Below are positions 29,355-37,413 of a stretch of DNA of 64,000 nt, one piece after another (within the stretch, counting starts at the first letter, position 1; every line of letters begins with the position of its first letter). The notes under the pieces were generated by a model. The model saw only the letters and a list, made by a program, of their open reading frames with translations, searched no databases and was not told the DNA's origin. The stretch comes from Microbacterium hominis (GTDB lineage Bacteria; Actinomycetota; Actinomycetes; Actinomycetales; Microbacteriaceae), in NCBI RefSeq assembly GCF_013282805.1, contig NZ_CP054038.1, positions 2,232,001 through 2,296,000 on the forward strand, in the 5' to 3' direction. A program made the position numbers and the translations under genes.

Positions 29355-30029
29355 TCAGTCCTCCGGGAGCACGAAAGTCAGGGCCGACACCGTCACCGTG
29401 ACGCCGGTGCCGGTGGGGCTCACGGTCGACTGGATCGGGCCGAGCAGGCGCGGTCCCGCGCGCAGCCGGTCGAGGAAGCTCGTGGCCTGGCCGAGGTCGT
29501 CTGCCGTGATCGTGAAGGTGAAGTCGACCTGGCGGCGCGGGTCGGTGGATGCCGCGGCGGCGGGCTCCACGGCGGCGTCCGCCGTGCCATCGGCGGCGGC
29601 GTCTGCGGTCGCGTCGGTCGTCACGTCGGCGGCCGGTGCCGGAGCGGCCTCGGGCTGCTCGTCGGGGCCGAGGGCGGCGGTGCGCTCGACGAACGCGACG
29701 GCGTCGCCGGCGGTGATCGTCTGCACCTCGACGCCGGCGCCGATGGCCGAGCGGGCGATGAGCTCGAACACGTCGTCGAGCTTGTTGGTGGCCGGGATCT
29801 CGGTGCGCAGGGCCGCGACGGAGGCGTTGATCTCGTCCATGCGCTCCTCTTCGGCGCGAAGACCGTCGACCTGGGCCTGGTAGATCCCGTTCGTGGCGTC
29901 GACCTGCGCCGCCTGCGCCTGGGTGGCCAGCGACTGGAAGAACATCGGGAGCGCGACAAGGGCGACGGCCAGGGCGAGGATGCCGATGCAGGCGACGATG
30001 CCGATCAGGTTGATGAGCTGCTTGGGCAT
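29355..30029 (-). CDS. pilO: PilO-like type IV pilus alignment protein
   Basis: A 224-residue bitopic membrane protein. It has a short cytosolic start, one helix (IGIVACIGILALAVALVALPMFF), a coiled-coil stretch (about 35-75, AQAAQVDATNGIYQAQVDGLRAEEERMDE), and a ferredoxin-like C-terminal domain. A low-complexity insert of Ala, Asp and Pro (about 125-165, AAPAPAADVTTDATADAAAD...) sits inside that domain and is unusual for PilO. The ATG at 30029 overlaps the pilN stop by one base (TGATG). Position after pilM and pilN makes the assignment reliable although sequence similarity is low. Confidence 0.8.
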   Translation of the reverse strand: MPKQLINLIGIVACIGILALAVALVALPMFFQSLATQAQAAQVDATNGIYQAQVDGLRAEEERMDEINASVAALRTEIPATNKLDDVFELIARSAIGAGVEVQTITAGDAVAFVERTAALGPDEQPEAAPAPAADVTTDATADAAADGTADAAVEPAAAASTDPRRQVDFTFTITADDLGQATSFLDRLRAGPRLLGPIQSTVSPTGTGVTVTVSALTFVLPED

Positions 30030-30685
30030 CACTCGGCCTCTTCCGCGATCGGGGCGAACTCGCCCGAGTAGATGGTCTGGTCGAAGCTCACCGACAGCTC
30101 GTAGGTGTACTGCCCCGCGGTCTGCTGGCTGGTCGCGACGAGGCGTCCGTCGGCGTCGGCGACCGGAGCGAGCGCGCGGATTCCGCGGATCGTCTGGGCG
30201 ATGTCGATCGCCGTGGGGCTGGTGAGCGTGAGCGTTCCGGTCAGGCCGATCTCGGTCGTGGGGTCGGCGGTCTGCGGCACGCCGCCGGTCACCAGGTCGA
30301 AGCCGGTGATCTCGACCTCGGCGGGCAGGGCGGCGCCCAGCTGCGCGACCACGGGCGCCCAGGCGAGGTCGTTGCCGAGTGCGTCGATGCGGAACTGGGT
30401 GAGCTCCGACTCGGTGCCGAGCGCACCGCTCACCTCGGAGAGGCTCGCGAGCTCGGTCAGCAGCGTCGCGGTGCGGGCGTTGGCCGCGGCGAGGCGCTGG
30501 TCGGCGATCCAGTTCAGCGCGAAGGCGCCCGCGATGAGCGCGACGGCGACGAGCACGGTGGCGAACACGCCCCACACCCAGCCACTGGTGACGGCGGCGC
30601 GTTCGCGCCGTTCGATCTCGGAGCGCGGGATCAGGTTGACGCGCGGCACGCCGGGGCGTGTCAGGACGGCGGTGGCGGAACTCAT
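30029..30685 (-). CDS. pilN: PilN-like type IV pilus alignment protein
   Basis: A 218-residue bitopic protein. The cytosolic N-terminus holds the PilM-binding motif RVNLIPRSE (INLLPWRE in Gram-negatives, residues about 15-23), followed by one membrane helix (GWVWGVFATVLVAVALIAGAFAL) and an extracytoplasmic domain with an N-terminal helix. Its start overlaps the pilM stop by four bases (ATGA at 30682-30685) and its end overlaps pilO. The PilM-PilN-PilO complex links the platform to the envelope; in an organism without an outer membrane its partner PilP/PilQ is expected to be absent, and neither is encoded here. Confidence 0.85.
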   Translation of the reverse strand: MSSATAVLTRPGVPRVNLIPRSEIERRERAAVTSGWVWGVFATVLVAVALIAGAFALNWIADQRLAAANARTATLLTELASLSEVSGALGTESELTQFRIDALGNDLAWAPVVAQLGAALPAEVEITGFDLVTGGVPQTADPTTEIGLTGTLTLTSPTAIDIAQTIRGIRALAPVADADGRLVATSQQTAGQYTYELSVSFDQTIYSGEFAPIAEEAE

Positions 30686-31719
30686 CGGGCAGCCTCCCCG
30701 AGCAGGACTCCCGCCGTCGCGACGGCGTTGAGTGCGAGGTCTTCGGTGAGGGTGTGCTTGCCCAGGTTCGCGATCTGGTCGAGGTGCAGCGGACGCACCG
30801 GCATGTCGAACGCGCGGGCGAGCCCTTCGGCCACACCCGGGGCGGCGTAGCCGGCACCGCTGAGGTACACCGAGCTGATGGGCGTTGCCCCGTCGCGGCC
30901 GGCCGCGAACACGACGGTGCTGCGCAGGCGCGCGACGAGGTCGTTGACGGCGGGCGTGGTCGCCCCCGCGTTGCGCATGGCCGCGCGGCTGCTGGTGGGG
31001 CGCGGCGTGATGCCGCCGATGCCGGCGGGCTGCAGCATCGCCTCGAGCTCCGCCTCGGCCTCGGCGGCGCCGTCGTGGCGGCGCGAAGCCGCGGTGGCGA
31101 TGTCGACGGGGATGATGCGCACGAACTGCGGGATGCCGTCGGTGACGACCACGACGTGCGAGGTGTGATCGCCCAGGTGCATGATCGCGACGGTCTCCCC
31201 CGCGTCGGCGACGCGCTGCGCGGCGCGAGCGAGGCCGAACGGCACGAGATCGACCGTGTCGACCTCGAGCTTCGCCTTGTGCAGGGTCGCGATCATCTGC
31301 TCGATGTTCTCGGCCACGGCCGCCACGAGCAGACCCGACACCTGGTCGCCCTGCTGCGACAGCGGGTAGAAGTCGAGCACGGCCTGGCTGGCCGGCACGG
31401 GCAGGAGGTCCTGCACCTGGAACGGCAGCGCCTGACGCAGCAGGTCGGGTGCCATGGCCTGGGTCGTGAACTCGCGCACGAGGATGCGCCGCGAGCCGAC
31501 CCCGATCGTGACCTTGCGACCCTTGATGCCCGCCGTGGCCCACAGCTGCCGCAGCGCCAGGGCGACCGCGTCGGGGTCGAGCACCTCCGAGTCGCGCGCC
31601 GCATCGGGCGGCAGGGGCACTTCGCCCGCCGCCACCAGCGAGGGCACGCGCCCCGTCGTCAGTTCGACGGCGCGCACACTCTCCTGTGTGATTTCGAGTC
31701 CCACCAGCGTTTTCGCCAT
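30682..31719 (-). CDS. pilM: PilM, actin-like type IV pilus assembly ATPase-fold protein
   Basis: A 345-residue cytosolic protein of the PilM/FtsA actin-like fold. It shows VGLEITQESVRAVEL (phosphate-1-like), VREFTTQAMAPDLLRQALPFQVQDLLP typical of PilM, VAIMHLGDHTSHVVVV (phosphate-2-like) and SSVYLSGAGYAAPGVAEGLARAF (adenosine motif). It binds the N-terminus of PilN. ATG at 31719 has GGGGAG four bases upstream, and 52 bp separate it from the prepilin peptidase stop, the largest internal gap in the operon. Confidence 0.93.
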   Translation of the reverse strand: MAKTLVGLEITQESVRAVELTTGRVPSLVAAGEVPLPPDAARDSEVLDPDAVALALRQLWATAGIKGRKVTIGVGSRRILVREFTTQAMAPDLLRQALPFQVQDLLPVPASQAVLDFYPLSQQGDQVSGLLVAAVAENIEQMIATLHKAKLEVDTVDLVPFGLARAAQRVADAGETVAIMHLGDHTSHVVVVTDGIPQFVRIIPVDIATAASRRHDGAAEAEAELEAMLQPAGIGGITPRPTSSRAAMRNAGATTPAVNDLVARLRSTVVFAAGRDGATPISSVYLSGAGYAAPGVAEGLARAFDMPVRPLHLDQIANLGKHTLTEDLALNAVATAGVLLGEAAR

Positions 31720-31771
31720 GGTCTCCCCTTACTTTCCCTGTCGCGGGCGCGCGCGGCTTTCGCCGCTCCCA

Positions 31772-32623
31772 TCACGCGCCGACGAACATCCCTACGTACC
31801 AGCGAGCAATCGGCTCGCCGATGAAGATTCCGGTCCACGCTCCGGCGAGCATCCACGGTCCGAACGGAATCGCGGTCTTGCGGCCCGCGCGGCGCAGCGC
31901 GATGAGCGCGAGGCCGAACACACCGCCCCACACGAATGCCGCGAAGGCGCCGACGGCCAGGGCGCCCCAGCCGAGATAGCCGAGGTACAGCCCGATGACG
32001 CCCGCGAGCTTGACGTCTCCCCCGCCCATGCCGCCCGGCCGCGCCAGGCGCAGCACCAAGTAGAACCCGTAGAGCGCGGCCATGCCGATCCCGGCGCGCA
32101 GCAGCGCGCTCCACTCGCCGCTCAACGCCGAGGCGAGGGCGAGCAGGATGCCGCTCACGGCGTAGCTCGGCAGCACGATGGCGTTCGGCAGTCGGTGGGT
32201 GTCGAGGTCGATGAGCGTCAGCACGATCGAGATGGCGGCGAAGTACAGGTACGCCGCGAGCACGAGGCCCTCGCTCCAGGCGGCCGCTCCCGTGGGGAGC
32301 GCCACCGTGGCGGTGCCGCCGGCGGTCAGCAGGAACCACGCGACGAACGCGAATGCGAGCCCGGTCACCGCCTCGACGATCGGGTAGCGGGGCGAGATGG
32401 ATGCCCGGCACGACGCGCAGCGACCGCGCAGCGCGAGCCAGGAGGCGACGGGCACGTTCTGCCACGGCCGCACCGGTGCGTCGCACTGCGGGCACCGGCT
32501 CTCACGGACGAGGGTGATGCCAGCGGGCACGCGGTACGCCACGACGTTGAGGAACGACCCGATCAGCAGACCGAGCACGCCGCTCACGACGACGAACAAA
32601 CCCACCACGATCGCCACGGTCAC
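31772..32623 (-). CDS. pilD: Type IV prepilin peptidase (A24 family, with N-methylase domain)
   Basis: Integral membrane aspartic protease that cleaves class III signal peptides of prepilins and N-methylates the new Phe. The 283 residues include the zinc-type CPQCDAPVRPWQNVPVASWL...CASC segment of the methylase half (about 39-70) and both catalytic Asp motifs, LIDLDTHRLPN (about 146-156) and GGGDVKL (about 203-209). About eight membrane helices. GTG at 32623 overlaps the preceding stop by four bases. Having its own peptidase in the operon supports a self-contained pilus system. Confidence 0.95.
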   Translation of the reverse strand: MTVAIVVGLFVVVSGVLGLLIGSFLNVVAYRVPAGITLVRESRCPQCDAPVRPWQNVPVASWLALRGRCASCRASISPRYPIVEAVTGLAFAFVAWFLLTAGGTATVALPTGAAAWSEGLVLAAYLYFAAISIVLTLIDLDTHRLPNAIVLPSYAVSGILLALASALSGEWSALLRAGIGMAALYGFYLVLRLARPGGMGGGDVKLAGVIGLYLGYLGWGALAVGAFAAFVWGGVFGLALIALRRAGRKTAIPFGPWMLAGAWTGIFIGEPIARWYVGMFVGA

Positions 32624-34206
32624 CGCTCGGTCTGGAAGACGAGTTCGGAAAGGCGCTGCACGACAGTGCGGTTCTCGGCGACGCCGCCGGCACCGCGGAT
32701 GCGGCAGCTGAGCTCTTCGAAGGCGGGCGTCCACGACATGTGCGCACAGGTGAACGTGCCGTTGACCACGCGGTTGCCGTCGTTGGCGGTGTAGAACTGG
32801 CCCGAGAAGTTGGCGGACACCGTGCCGTTCAGACCGCACGGCGTGTAGACCATCGTGCGCGGAGCGATCGTGACGGCGCCGGTCTTGAAGGTGTCGTGCG
32901 TGCCCGACTGGCAGTGGGGTTCCGGCTCGCCGGTCGTCGCATTGACGGCCGTCGAGGAGTCGGCATGCACGAACAGCAGTTCCGGCGTACCTGCGCCGAT
33001 CGTGATGTTCGCTGTGATGTCGACGATCATCTGCATCGCCGCCGGCACCATGAAGATCGCGTCGCGCTTGAGCGTGGTGGCGGCGTCGATGTCGATGTTG
33101 AGCTTCTTGGGGTTGTTGCCGGTGCCGCACGCTGACATGTCGATGTAGAGCGGGATTCCTGCGGTGTTCAGCTTCGAGCGGATGGTCGCCATGTCGCACG
33201 TGGCGAGGTTCTCGACGGTGCCCCAGTTCTGGTTCGAGAGGTCCAGCCAGGTGGTGACGTCTCGGACCCACTCGAGCGTCGGATCGTAGACGGGATCGGG
33301 CCCGTTGGAGGTGGTCGCGCCGGTGACAGTCCATTTGGAGTCCACGGTGGCGGTGCTCTTGGCGACCACATCGCCGCCAACGAGGCTCTGCGTCGAACCC
33401 GTGCCGTCGAGTGTGATCTTGGCGCCGGAGTGGATCGAGCCCGCAATCTGGTTGTCGTTAGCGGGCAACGACACATCGCCGCCGGCGATGATGTCGCCGC
33501 CGATACGCACGCCCTGGCTGTTGGAGGTCACGGTGCCGCGGGCGAAGATGCTGCCGGTGATCTTGCAGCCGGTGGAGAGCTTCACGCTCCCCCGCACGAC
33601 CCACAGGTCGCCCCGGATGTCGGAGGCGTTGCTGCAGTCGAAGACCGCGTTGTTCTCGCGGATCACCAGGTCGCCCTCGTAGGTGGAGCCGGTCGCCTTG
33701 AACGTGCCGTCGAAGTACGCGAGGGTGCCGCCGGGCTGCTCGCTATAGGTGACCTGCCACGGGTACACGGAGTCGATCGTCGAGGTGGAGCCGTCGGGGC
33801 CGGTGCCGACCGAGTGAATGAGCACGAACGTCGTCGTGTCCGTAGGGCAAGCGTTGGCGGTGAGGCCAGGGCTCGACGGGCTGGTCGGTTCGGCACCGGT
33901 GGTGGTGTACACCGTGGCGGTGAAGTCGGGGGCCGTGCCGGTCAGGGGTGCTGCGATCGCACACGCGTTGGCGACCTGGCCGACGGCGAAGTCGCGGCCC
34001 GACTCTGCGGCGACGAAGGCGTCGAGGTTGTCGCTATTCTGCGCGTTGGCGCGGATGGTGAACATCACCGACGCGGCAATGATGCTCGCCACGATGAACC
34101 CCACGATCATCACGACGACGACCGAGACGAGCACGGCGCCGCTGTCGTCGCGCGCGCCCTCGCGCACGTCGCGCTGCAGGCGGCGGAGGCGGTCGATCAC
34201 CAGCAT
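32620..34206 (-). CDS. Large PilX-like membrane-anchored protein with bactofilin-like beta-helix
   Basis: A 528-residue pilus-operon protein. After a charged start (VIDRLRRLQRDVREGARDDSG) it has one membrane helix (AVLVSVVVVMIVGFIVASIIAASVMFTI) typical of PilX/minor pilin N-termini, but no G-F-x-x-x-E cleavage motif. Residues about 195-310 form short beta repeats (GDLVIRENN, GDLWVVRGSVKL, GSIFARGTVTSNS, GGDIIAGGDVSLPANDN, GSIHSGAKITLDG, GGDVVAKSTATV) like polymer-forming bactofilins. The C-terminal 200 residues have eight or so Cys, likely in disulfides. Position between pilW-like and pilD suggests a tip or adhesin-like role; that is inference. Confidence 0.8.
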   Translation of the reverse strand: MLVIDRLRRLQRDVREGARDDSGAVLVSVVVVMIVGFIVASIIAASVMFTIRANAQNSDNLDAFVAAESGRDFAVGQVANACAIAAPLTGTAPDFTATVYTTTGAEPTSPSSPGLTANACPTDTTTFVLIHSVGTGPDGSTSTIDSVYPWQVTYSEQPGGTLAYFDGTFKATGSTYEGDLVIRENNAVFDCSNASDIRGDLWVVRGSVKLSTGCKITGSIFARGTVTSNSQGVRIGGDIIAGGDVSLPANDNQIAGSIHSGAKITLDGTGSTQSLVGGDVVAKSTATVDSKWTVTGATTSNGPDPVYDPTLEWVRDVTTWLDLSNQNWGTVENLATCDMATIRSKLNTAGIPLYIDMSACGTGNNPKKLNIDIDAATTLKRDAIFMVPAAMQMIVDITANITIGAGTPELLFVHADSSTAVNATTGEPEPHCQSGTHDTFKTGAVTIAPRTMVYTPCGLNGTVSANFSGQFYTANDGNRVVNGTFTCAHMSWTPAFEELSCRIRGAGGVAENRTVVQRLSELVFQTER

Positions 34207-34730
34207 GGCGAACTCACTCCTGTCGTGGGGGTGCGGGTGGAGGCCTCTCCGGCGAAGCGCACCGGCGCGGACTCGGTGGTGATGTCGAAGGTGTAGGTGA
34301 CGGTGTCGCCCGCGGCGGCGAAGAAGGCCGTGGTGCCGCGTGCGGCGATGCCGGTCTGCCACGCGGGCCACGCCGACGCGTCGCCGGTGAGGGCGCCCGA
34401 CGAGGTGGTGAACCGCGCCGAGTCGGCGGTGAGCCGGAAGCCCTGGCACCGCAGCGACCCGTCGAGCGTGGTGCGCACGCGAAGTTCAGTGCCGCCGGAG
34501 GACACCTCGAACTCGATCGCGTTGCGCATCGCGCGTTCAATCGTGGAGCCGATGAGCTGCCCGCGGGTGGTGGCCTGCGAGACGCTCGTCACCTCCTCCT
34601 GGGTCTTCCAGGAGTTGACGAAGATCATCACGATCGCCCCGACGACGATCCCGCTCACCACGATCGCGACGATGAGCTCGATCAGGCCGAGCCCGGCGTC
34701 GTCGCGATCGCGATGGGCGGAATGCGTCAT
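34197..34730 (-). CDS. PilW-like minor pilin (prepilin-type N-terminus)
   Basis: A 177-residue minor pilin. The class III signal is DAGLGLIELIVAIVVSGIVVGAIVMIFVNSW (residues 11-41), with cleavage expected after Gly before L-x-L-I-E; Leu replaces the usual Phe+1, and Glu+5 is kept. The globular part has two Cys (about 94 and 176) that could close a disulfide. The start overlaps the pilV-like stop by four bases; its stop overlaps the next start by ten. It probably belongs to the initiation complex at the pilus tip with the pilV-like and large PilX-like proteins. Confidence 0.85.
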   Translation of the reverse strand: MTHSAHRDRDDAGLGLIELIVAIVVSGIVVGAIVMIFVNSWKTQEEVTSVSQATTRGQLIGSTIERAMRNAIEFEVSSGGTELRVRTTLDGSLRCQGFRLTADSARFTTSSGALTGDASAWPAWQTGIAARGTTAFFAAAGDTVTYTFDITTESAPVRFAGEASTRTPTTGVSSPCW

Positions 34731-35095
34731 GGGATGTAGATCAGTGCTTTCGTCGTGGCGAGCACGTCGCCGCTCGAATCGGCGACCTGCAGGTCGAGGG
34801 ACACGGTGGTCGCAGACGCGCAGGTGCCGACGGTGCCGGTGCTGGTGAGCGTCGACCCCTTGCCGTCGGTGACTGCCCGGCTGGATGCCACCGAGGCGAG
34901 CCCCGCGCAGCTGTGCAGGTCACGCGCCTCTTCGACGAGGGCGTTGAGGTGCCGCGTCGCGGTGGCCGTCGACGACTGCTGCGACGAGAGCATGATTCCC
35001 TGCCACAGCGCCGGCAGGAGCGCCACCGCGATGATCGCGAGGATCAACATCGAGACGATCACCTCGATGAGGCCGAAGCCCTCCTGCCGGTTCAC
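34727..35095 (-). CDS. PilV-like minor pilin (prepilin-type N-terminus)
   Basis: A 122-residue minor pilin with the prepilin motif QEGFGLIEVIVSMLILAIIAVALLPALWQ: cleavage Gly/Phe and Glu+5 are both present. The short globular part has two Cys (HSCAGL and GTCASA) likely in a disulfide. GTG at 35095, ten bases after the pilA stop. The three minor-pilin-like genes in a row after pilA follow the pilV-pilW-pilX pattern of T4aP loci. Confidence 0.85.
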   Translation of the reverse strand: MNRQEGFGLIEVIVSMLILAIIAVALLPALWQGIMLSSQQSSTATATRHLNALVEEARDLHSCAGLASVASSRAVTDGKGSTLTSTGTVGTCASATTVSLDLQVADSSGDVLATTKALIYIP

Positions 35096-35105
35096 GTTGG
35101 TGTGC

Positions 35106-35525
35106 TTACGGGGTGGGGACGGGGCAACCAGGGCCGGAGTTGGCGGCCTTGAGGTCCTTCGCCGTGCCAGTCACGCAGAACGTGTCCAGCTGAGATCCAG
35201 TGATCGAGGTCGCGACGAGCTTCAGCTCGGCGGGCTTGTTGGGTTCGTTCGTGAAGTTGGTGAAGTTGATCTTGGTGAGATCAACGGTCGGGTCCTTCGC
35301 GATTTCAGCAGCTACCTGCGACGCGGCGTTGGCCGTAATCGTCTCGAGCGCCTGCTGGCTTGCCGTCTTCTGAAGTCCCAGGAACACTGGCACCGCAATG
35401 GCAACCAGAATGCCGAGGATCACGATCACGACGATGAGCTCGATGAGCGAGAAGCCGTCTTCGCGGCCCTCTTCCTCGCGGCGGGCCTTTTCGGCCGCGA
35501 TGTAGTTCTTGATGAATGCACGCAT
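35106..35525 (-). CDS. pilA: Major type IV pilin PilA
   Basis: A 139-residue prepilin and first gene of the operon, so probably the main subunit. The leader is unusually long and charged (22 residues, RAFIKNYIAAEKARREEEGREDG) and ends at Gly/Phe; the mature N-terminus FSLIELIVVIVILGILVAIAVPVF is a canonical T4a pilin helix with Glu+5. Two Cys near the C-terminus (FCVTGT and GPGCP) can form the D-region loop. ATG at 35525 is chosen over 35540 because GGGGAG is seven bases upstream. Third-position GC is slightly lower than in neighbours, as often seen in exposed pilins. Confidence 0.93.
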   Translation of the reverse strand: MRAFIKNYIAAEKARREEEGREDGFSLIELIVVIVILGILVAIAVPVFLGLQKTASQQALETITANAASQVAAEIAKDPTVDLTKINFTNFTNEPNKPAELKLVATSITGSQLDTFCVTGTAKDLKAANSGPGCPVPTP

Positions 35526-35558
35526 GTGCGCTCTCCCCATTTGAGTGTTGACATGAGT

Positions 35559-35624
35559 CAGCTCTGACGCACAACGATGCCGCCCACAGGCATATCCGGT
35601 AATGCGATCCCAGCGTCAGAGCTG
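35559..35624. promoter_or_regulatory. 12 bp perfect inverted repeat in the pilA leader region
   Basis: CAGCTCTGACGC at 35559-35570 is repeated in inverted orientation as GCGTCAGAGCTG at 35613-35624, with 42 bp between. It lies 34-99 bp upstream of the pilA start. It could be a two-site operator looped by a regulator, or a long 5'-UTR hairpin. No coding sequence overlaps it. Confidence 0.6.
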
Positions 35625-35675
35625 GGTCGAGATGCGCACGCTTTCGGGTCGCGCGAATCCCCTCCCGAAGAAGAT

Positions 35676-35705
35676 CATGAGAGAAATCTCATGTCGTTGT
35701 CAACG
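35676..35705. promoter_or_regulatory. Two adjacent dyads upstream of pilA
   Basis: CATGAGA-GAAA-TCTCATG (7 bp perfect arms, 35676-35693) is followed at once by CGTTG-T-CAACG (35695-35705). Both are AT-richer than the surroundings and sit 150-180 bp upstream of pilA, in the only long non-coding gap before the pilus operon. They are candidate regulator sites for pilus expression; no known motif is assigned. Confidence 0.45.
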
Positions 35706-35781
35706 TGGCCGCTCAGGCTCCTATCAGGGAAACCTCAGGATTCTCCATGGAATCGACGAGCACCCCAGATGAGACCCGGTT

Positions 35782-36081
35782 TCAGCCGTCGAGCACGTGC
35801 AGCCGCACGACGACAGCCCCTCCGTCGACGAGGTGCTCGGCATCCCGCACCGCCTTCTTCAGCGGCAGCACGTACGAGCCCGATTCCTTGTCGGGGAAGA
35901 TCGAGGTCGCCCATTCCGACCCGCCCACGCGCGCCCGCACCCGCACCGATCCGAATCCGCGGTGGGGCCGCGGGATCTCGCGGATCTCGGCGCTGAGCTC
36001 CGGCGGCACGGAGGTGAAGTACCAGGAGGCGTCATCGCGGGCATCCCAGCGGAACACCTCGCCGTCGAACTCGATGATCAT
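35782..36081 (-). CDS. DUF1905-domain protein
   Basis: A 99-residue beta-barrel-type protein matching DUF1905: F-D-G-E-V-F-R-W near the start, WYFTSVPPELSAEIRE, SVRVRARVGGSEWATSIFPDKESGSYVLPLKKAVRDAE and a final VVRLHVLD. Members are small, cytosolic and of unknown function, often beside YdeI/AHSA1-type proteins. Here its ATG overlaps the stop of the upstream SRPBCC gene by four bases (36078-36081), so the pair is co-translated. Confidence 0.85.
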   Translation of the reverse strand: MIIEFDGEVFRWDARDDASWYFTSVPPELSAEIREIPRPHRGFGSVRVRARVGGSEWATSIFPDKESGSYVLPLKKAVRDAEHLVDGGAVVVRLHVLDG

Positions 36082-36503
36082 GCGCCGCCCACCCAGGCCG
36101 CGTGGCGGTCGATGAGCCGCTGCAGGCAGCCGCTCCAGCCTTCGACGTGGCTCGCGCGCTCGTCGGCGGTGAGGAACCCCGCGTGCGCGACCCGCAGCCG
36201 CGTGGAATCGTCGGCGGCAGGCTCGAGGCCGATCTCGACGTCAGTGGCGTGCTCCTCGCCCTCCCAGCGCCACTGCAGCCGCAGCATCCGGGGCGCCTCG
36301 AGCGCCACGATCACGCCGGCGACGGCGAGGGATGCCGGCCCCGACCGCACCTCGTACGCGCCCTCGACGCGCAGGTCGATCCGGGCCTCGGTCTGCATGC
36401 GCTCCGGCCAGAACCAGGCGGCGAGGGCGATCGGGTCGGTGAGGTCGTTCCAGACAACCTCGATGGGCGCGTCGACCAGGGCTTCCTCGATGAGCTCGAG
36501 CAT
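36078..36503 (-). CDS. SRPBCC (AHSA1-type) domain protein
   Basis: A 141-residue START/AHSA1-fold protein. It begins ELIEEALVDAPIEVVWNDLTDPIALAAWFWPERMQTEARIDLRVEGAYEV, with the typical hydrophobic-cavity pattern, and ends in EGWSGCLQRLIDRHAAW, the usual C-terminal helix. Such proteins bind small hydrophobic ligands or act as Hsp90 co-chaperone-like factors; none is named here. It is translationally coupled to the following DUF1905 gene and divergent from a GNAT gene across 34 bp. Confidence 0.86.
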   Translation of the reverse strand: MLELIEEALVDAPIEVVWNDLTDPIALAAWFWPERMQTEARIDLRVEGAYEVRSGPASLAVAGVIVALEAPRMLRLQWRWEGEEHATDVEIGLEPAADDSTRLRVAHAGFLTADERASHVEGWSGCLQRLIDRHAAWVGGA

Positions 36504-36537
36504 GGTGTCACCCTACGGCCGCGGCTAGTCTGCCGCC

Positions 36538-37155
36538 ATGGCCGAGCCCCTCACCGCGGAGCGCGATCGACTGCGGATCGTGCCCGCCAACGAGGCTTCG
36601 TGGGACGACCTGCAGGCGATCCTCACCGGCCCCGCGCACGCGTGCCAGTGCGAGCGGCAGCGCCTCGGCGACCACGACTGGTGGCACATGCCCGTGAGCG
36701 AGCGCGCGGCGATACTGCGGTCGGAGGCGCACTGCGGCGATCCGCGCGCGGAGGCGACGATCGGGCTCGTCGCGTACCTCGACGACGAGCCGGTCGCGTG
36801 GTGCGCGGTCGACCGCCGCGGCGTCTACGGCCGCCTGCGCGGGTCGCCCGTGCCCTGGAAGGGCCGCGACGAGGACAAGGACGACCCGTCGGTGTGGGCG
36901 ATCGCGTGCGTGATCGTGCGCAAGGGGTTCCGCGGGCGGGGCTTCACGTACTCACTGGTCGCAGCGGCCGTCGAGCACGCGCGGGCGCGGGGTGCGGCAT
37001 CCATCGAGGGCTACCCCATGCTCACCGAGGGGCGGCAGGTCATCTGGGACGAGCTGAACGTCGGCCCGCTCGGCCCGTTCCTCGCCGCCGGGTTCACCGA
37101 GGTGTCGCACCCGACGAAGCGTCGCGTGGTCATGCGCCTCCCGCTGGCCGAGTAG
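36538..37155 (+). CDS. GNAT-family N-acetyltransferase
   Basis: A 205-residue GNAT enzyme transferring acetyl from acetyl-CoA to an amine. The coenzyme A loop is in VWAIACVIVRKGFRGRGFTYSLVAAAVEHAR (residues about 120-150), followed by GAASIEGYPM and a final strand GFTEVSHPTKRRVVMRL. Residues 38-43 (ACQCER) hold two Cys, a feature shared by a group of actinobacterial GNATs of unknown substrate. ATG at 36538. Confidence 0.85.
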   Translation: MAEPLTAERDRLRIVPANEASWDDLQAILTGPAHACQCERQRLGDHDWWHMPVSERAAILRSEAHCGDPRAEATIGLVAYLDDEPVAWCAVDRRGVYGRLRGSPVPWKGRDEDKDDPSVWAIACVIVRKGFRGRGFTYSLVAAAVEHARARGAASIEGYPMLTEGRQVIWDELNVGPLGPFLAAGFTEVSHPTKRRVVMRLPLAE

Positions 37156-37413
37156 GCCGCCCCACCGCCCTTCGTCTCGGTCGCTGCGCTCCCTCGCTCA
37201 GGGACCGATCCGGCGGGCGAACCTCTCACGGTGGTCGAGTAGGCAGCGAAGCAGCCGTATCGAGACCCGACACCGAAAACCGACATATGTACGAAACTGG
37301 CCGGTGAAACGGTCCACTGCCTTCAACTCTTGAACTCGCTCGCCATAATGGTTACCGTCTTGTAAGTAAGCGGCAGCCGCCGCGCGACTCCCTCAACGAT
37401 GAAGGACCACCGC
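37156..37413. other. 258 bp intergenic region before the secreted beta-helix gene
   Basis: Contains the REP-like element and then, from about 37280, a distinctly AT-richer stretch (CATATGTACGAAACTGG ... CCATAATGGTTACCGTCTTG) that stands out from the surrounding high-GC sequence. This is the likely promoter of the following exported protein. CCATAATGG is a small palindrome. No gene seen. Confidence 0.5.
37233..37268. repeat. REP-like palindromic element
   Basis: Starts GGTCGAGTAG and ends TATCGAGACCC around GCAGCGAAGCAGC, the typical layout of short intergenic REP elements in Microbacteriaceae. A related half element (CTCGGTCGCTGCGCTCCCTCGCTCAG) lies just upstream near 37175-37200. Confidence 0.65.
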
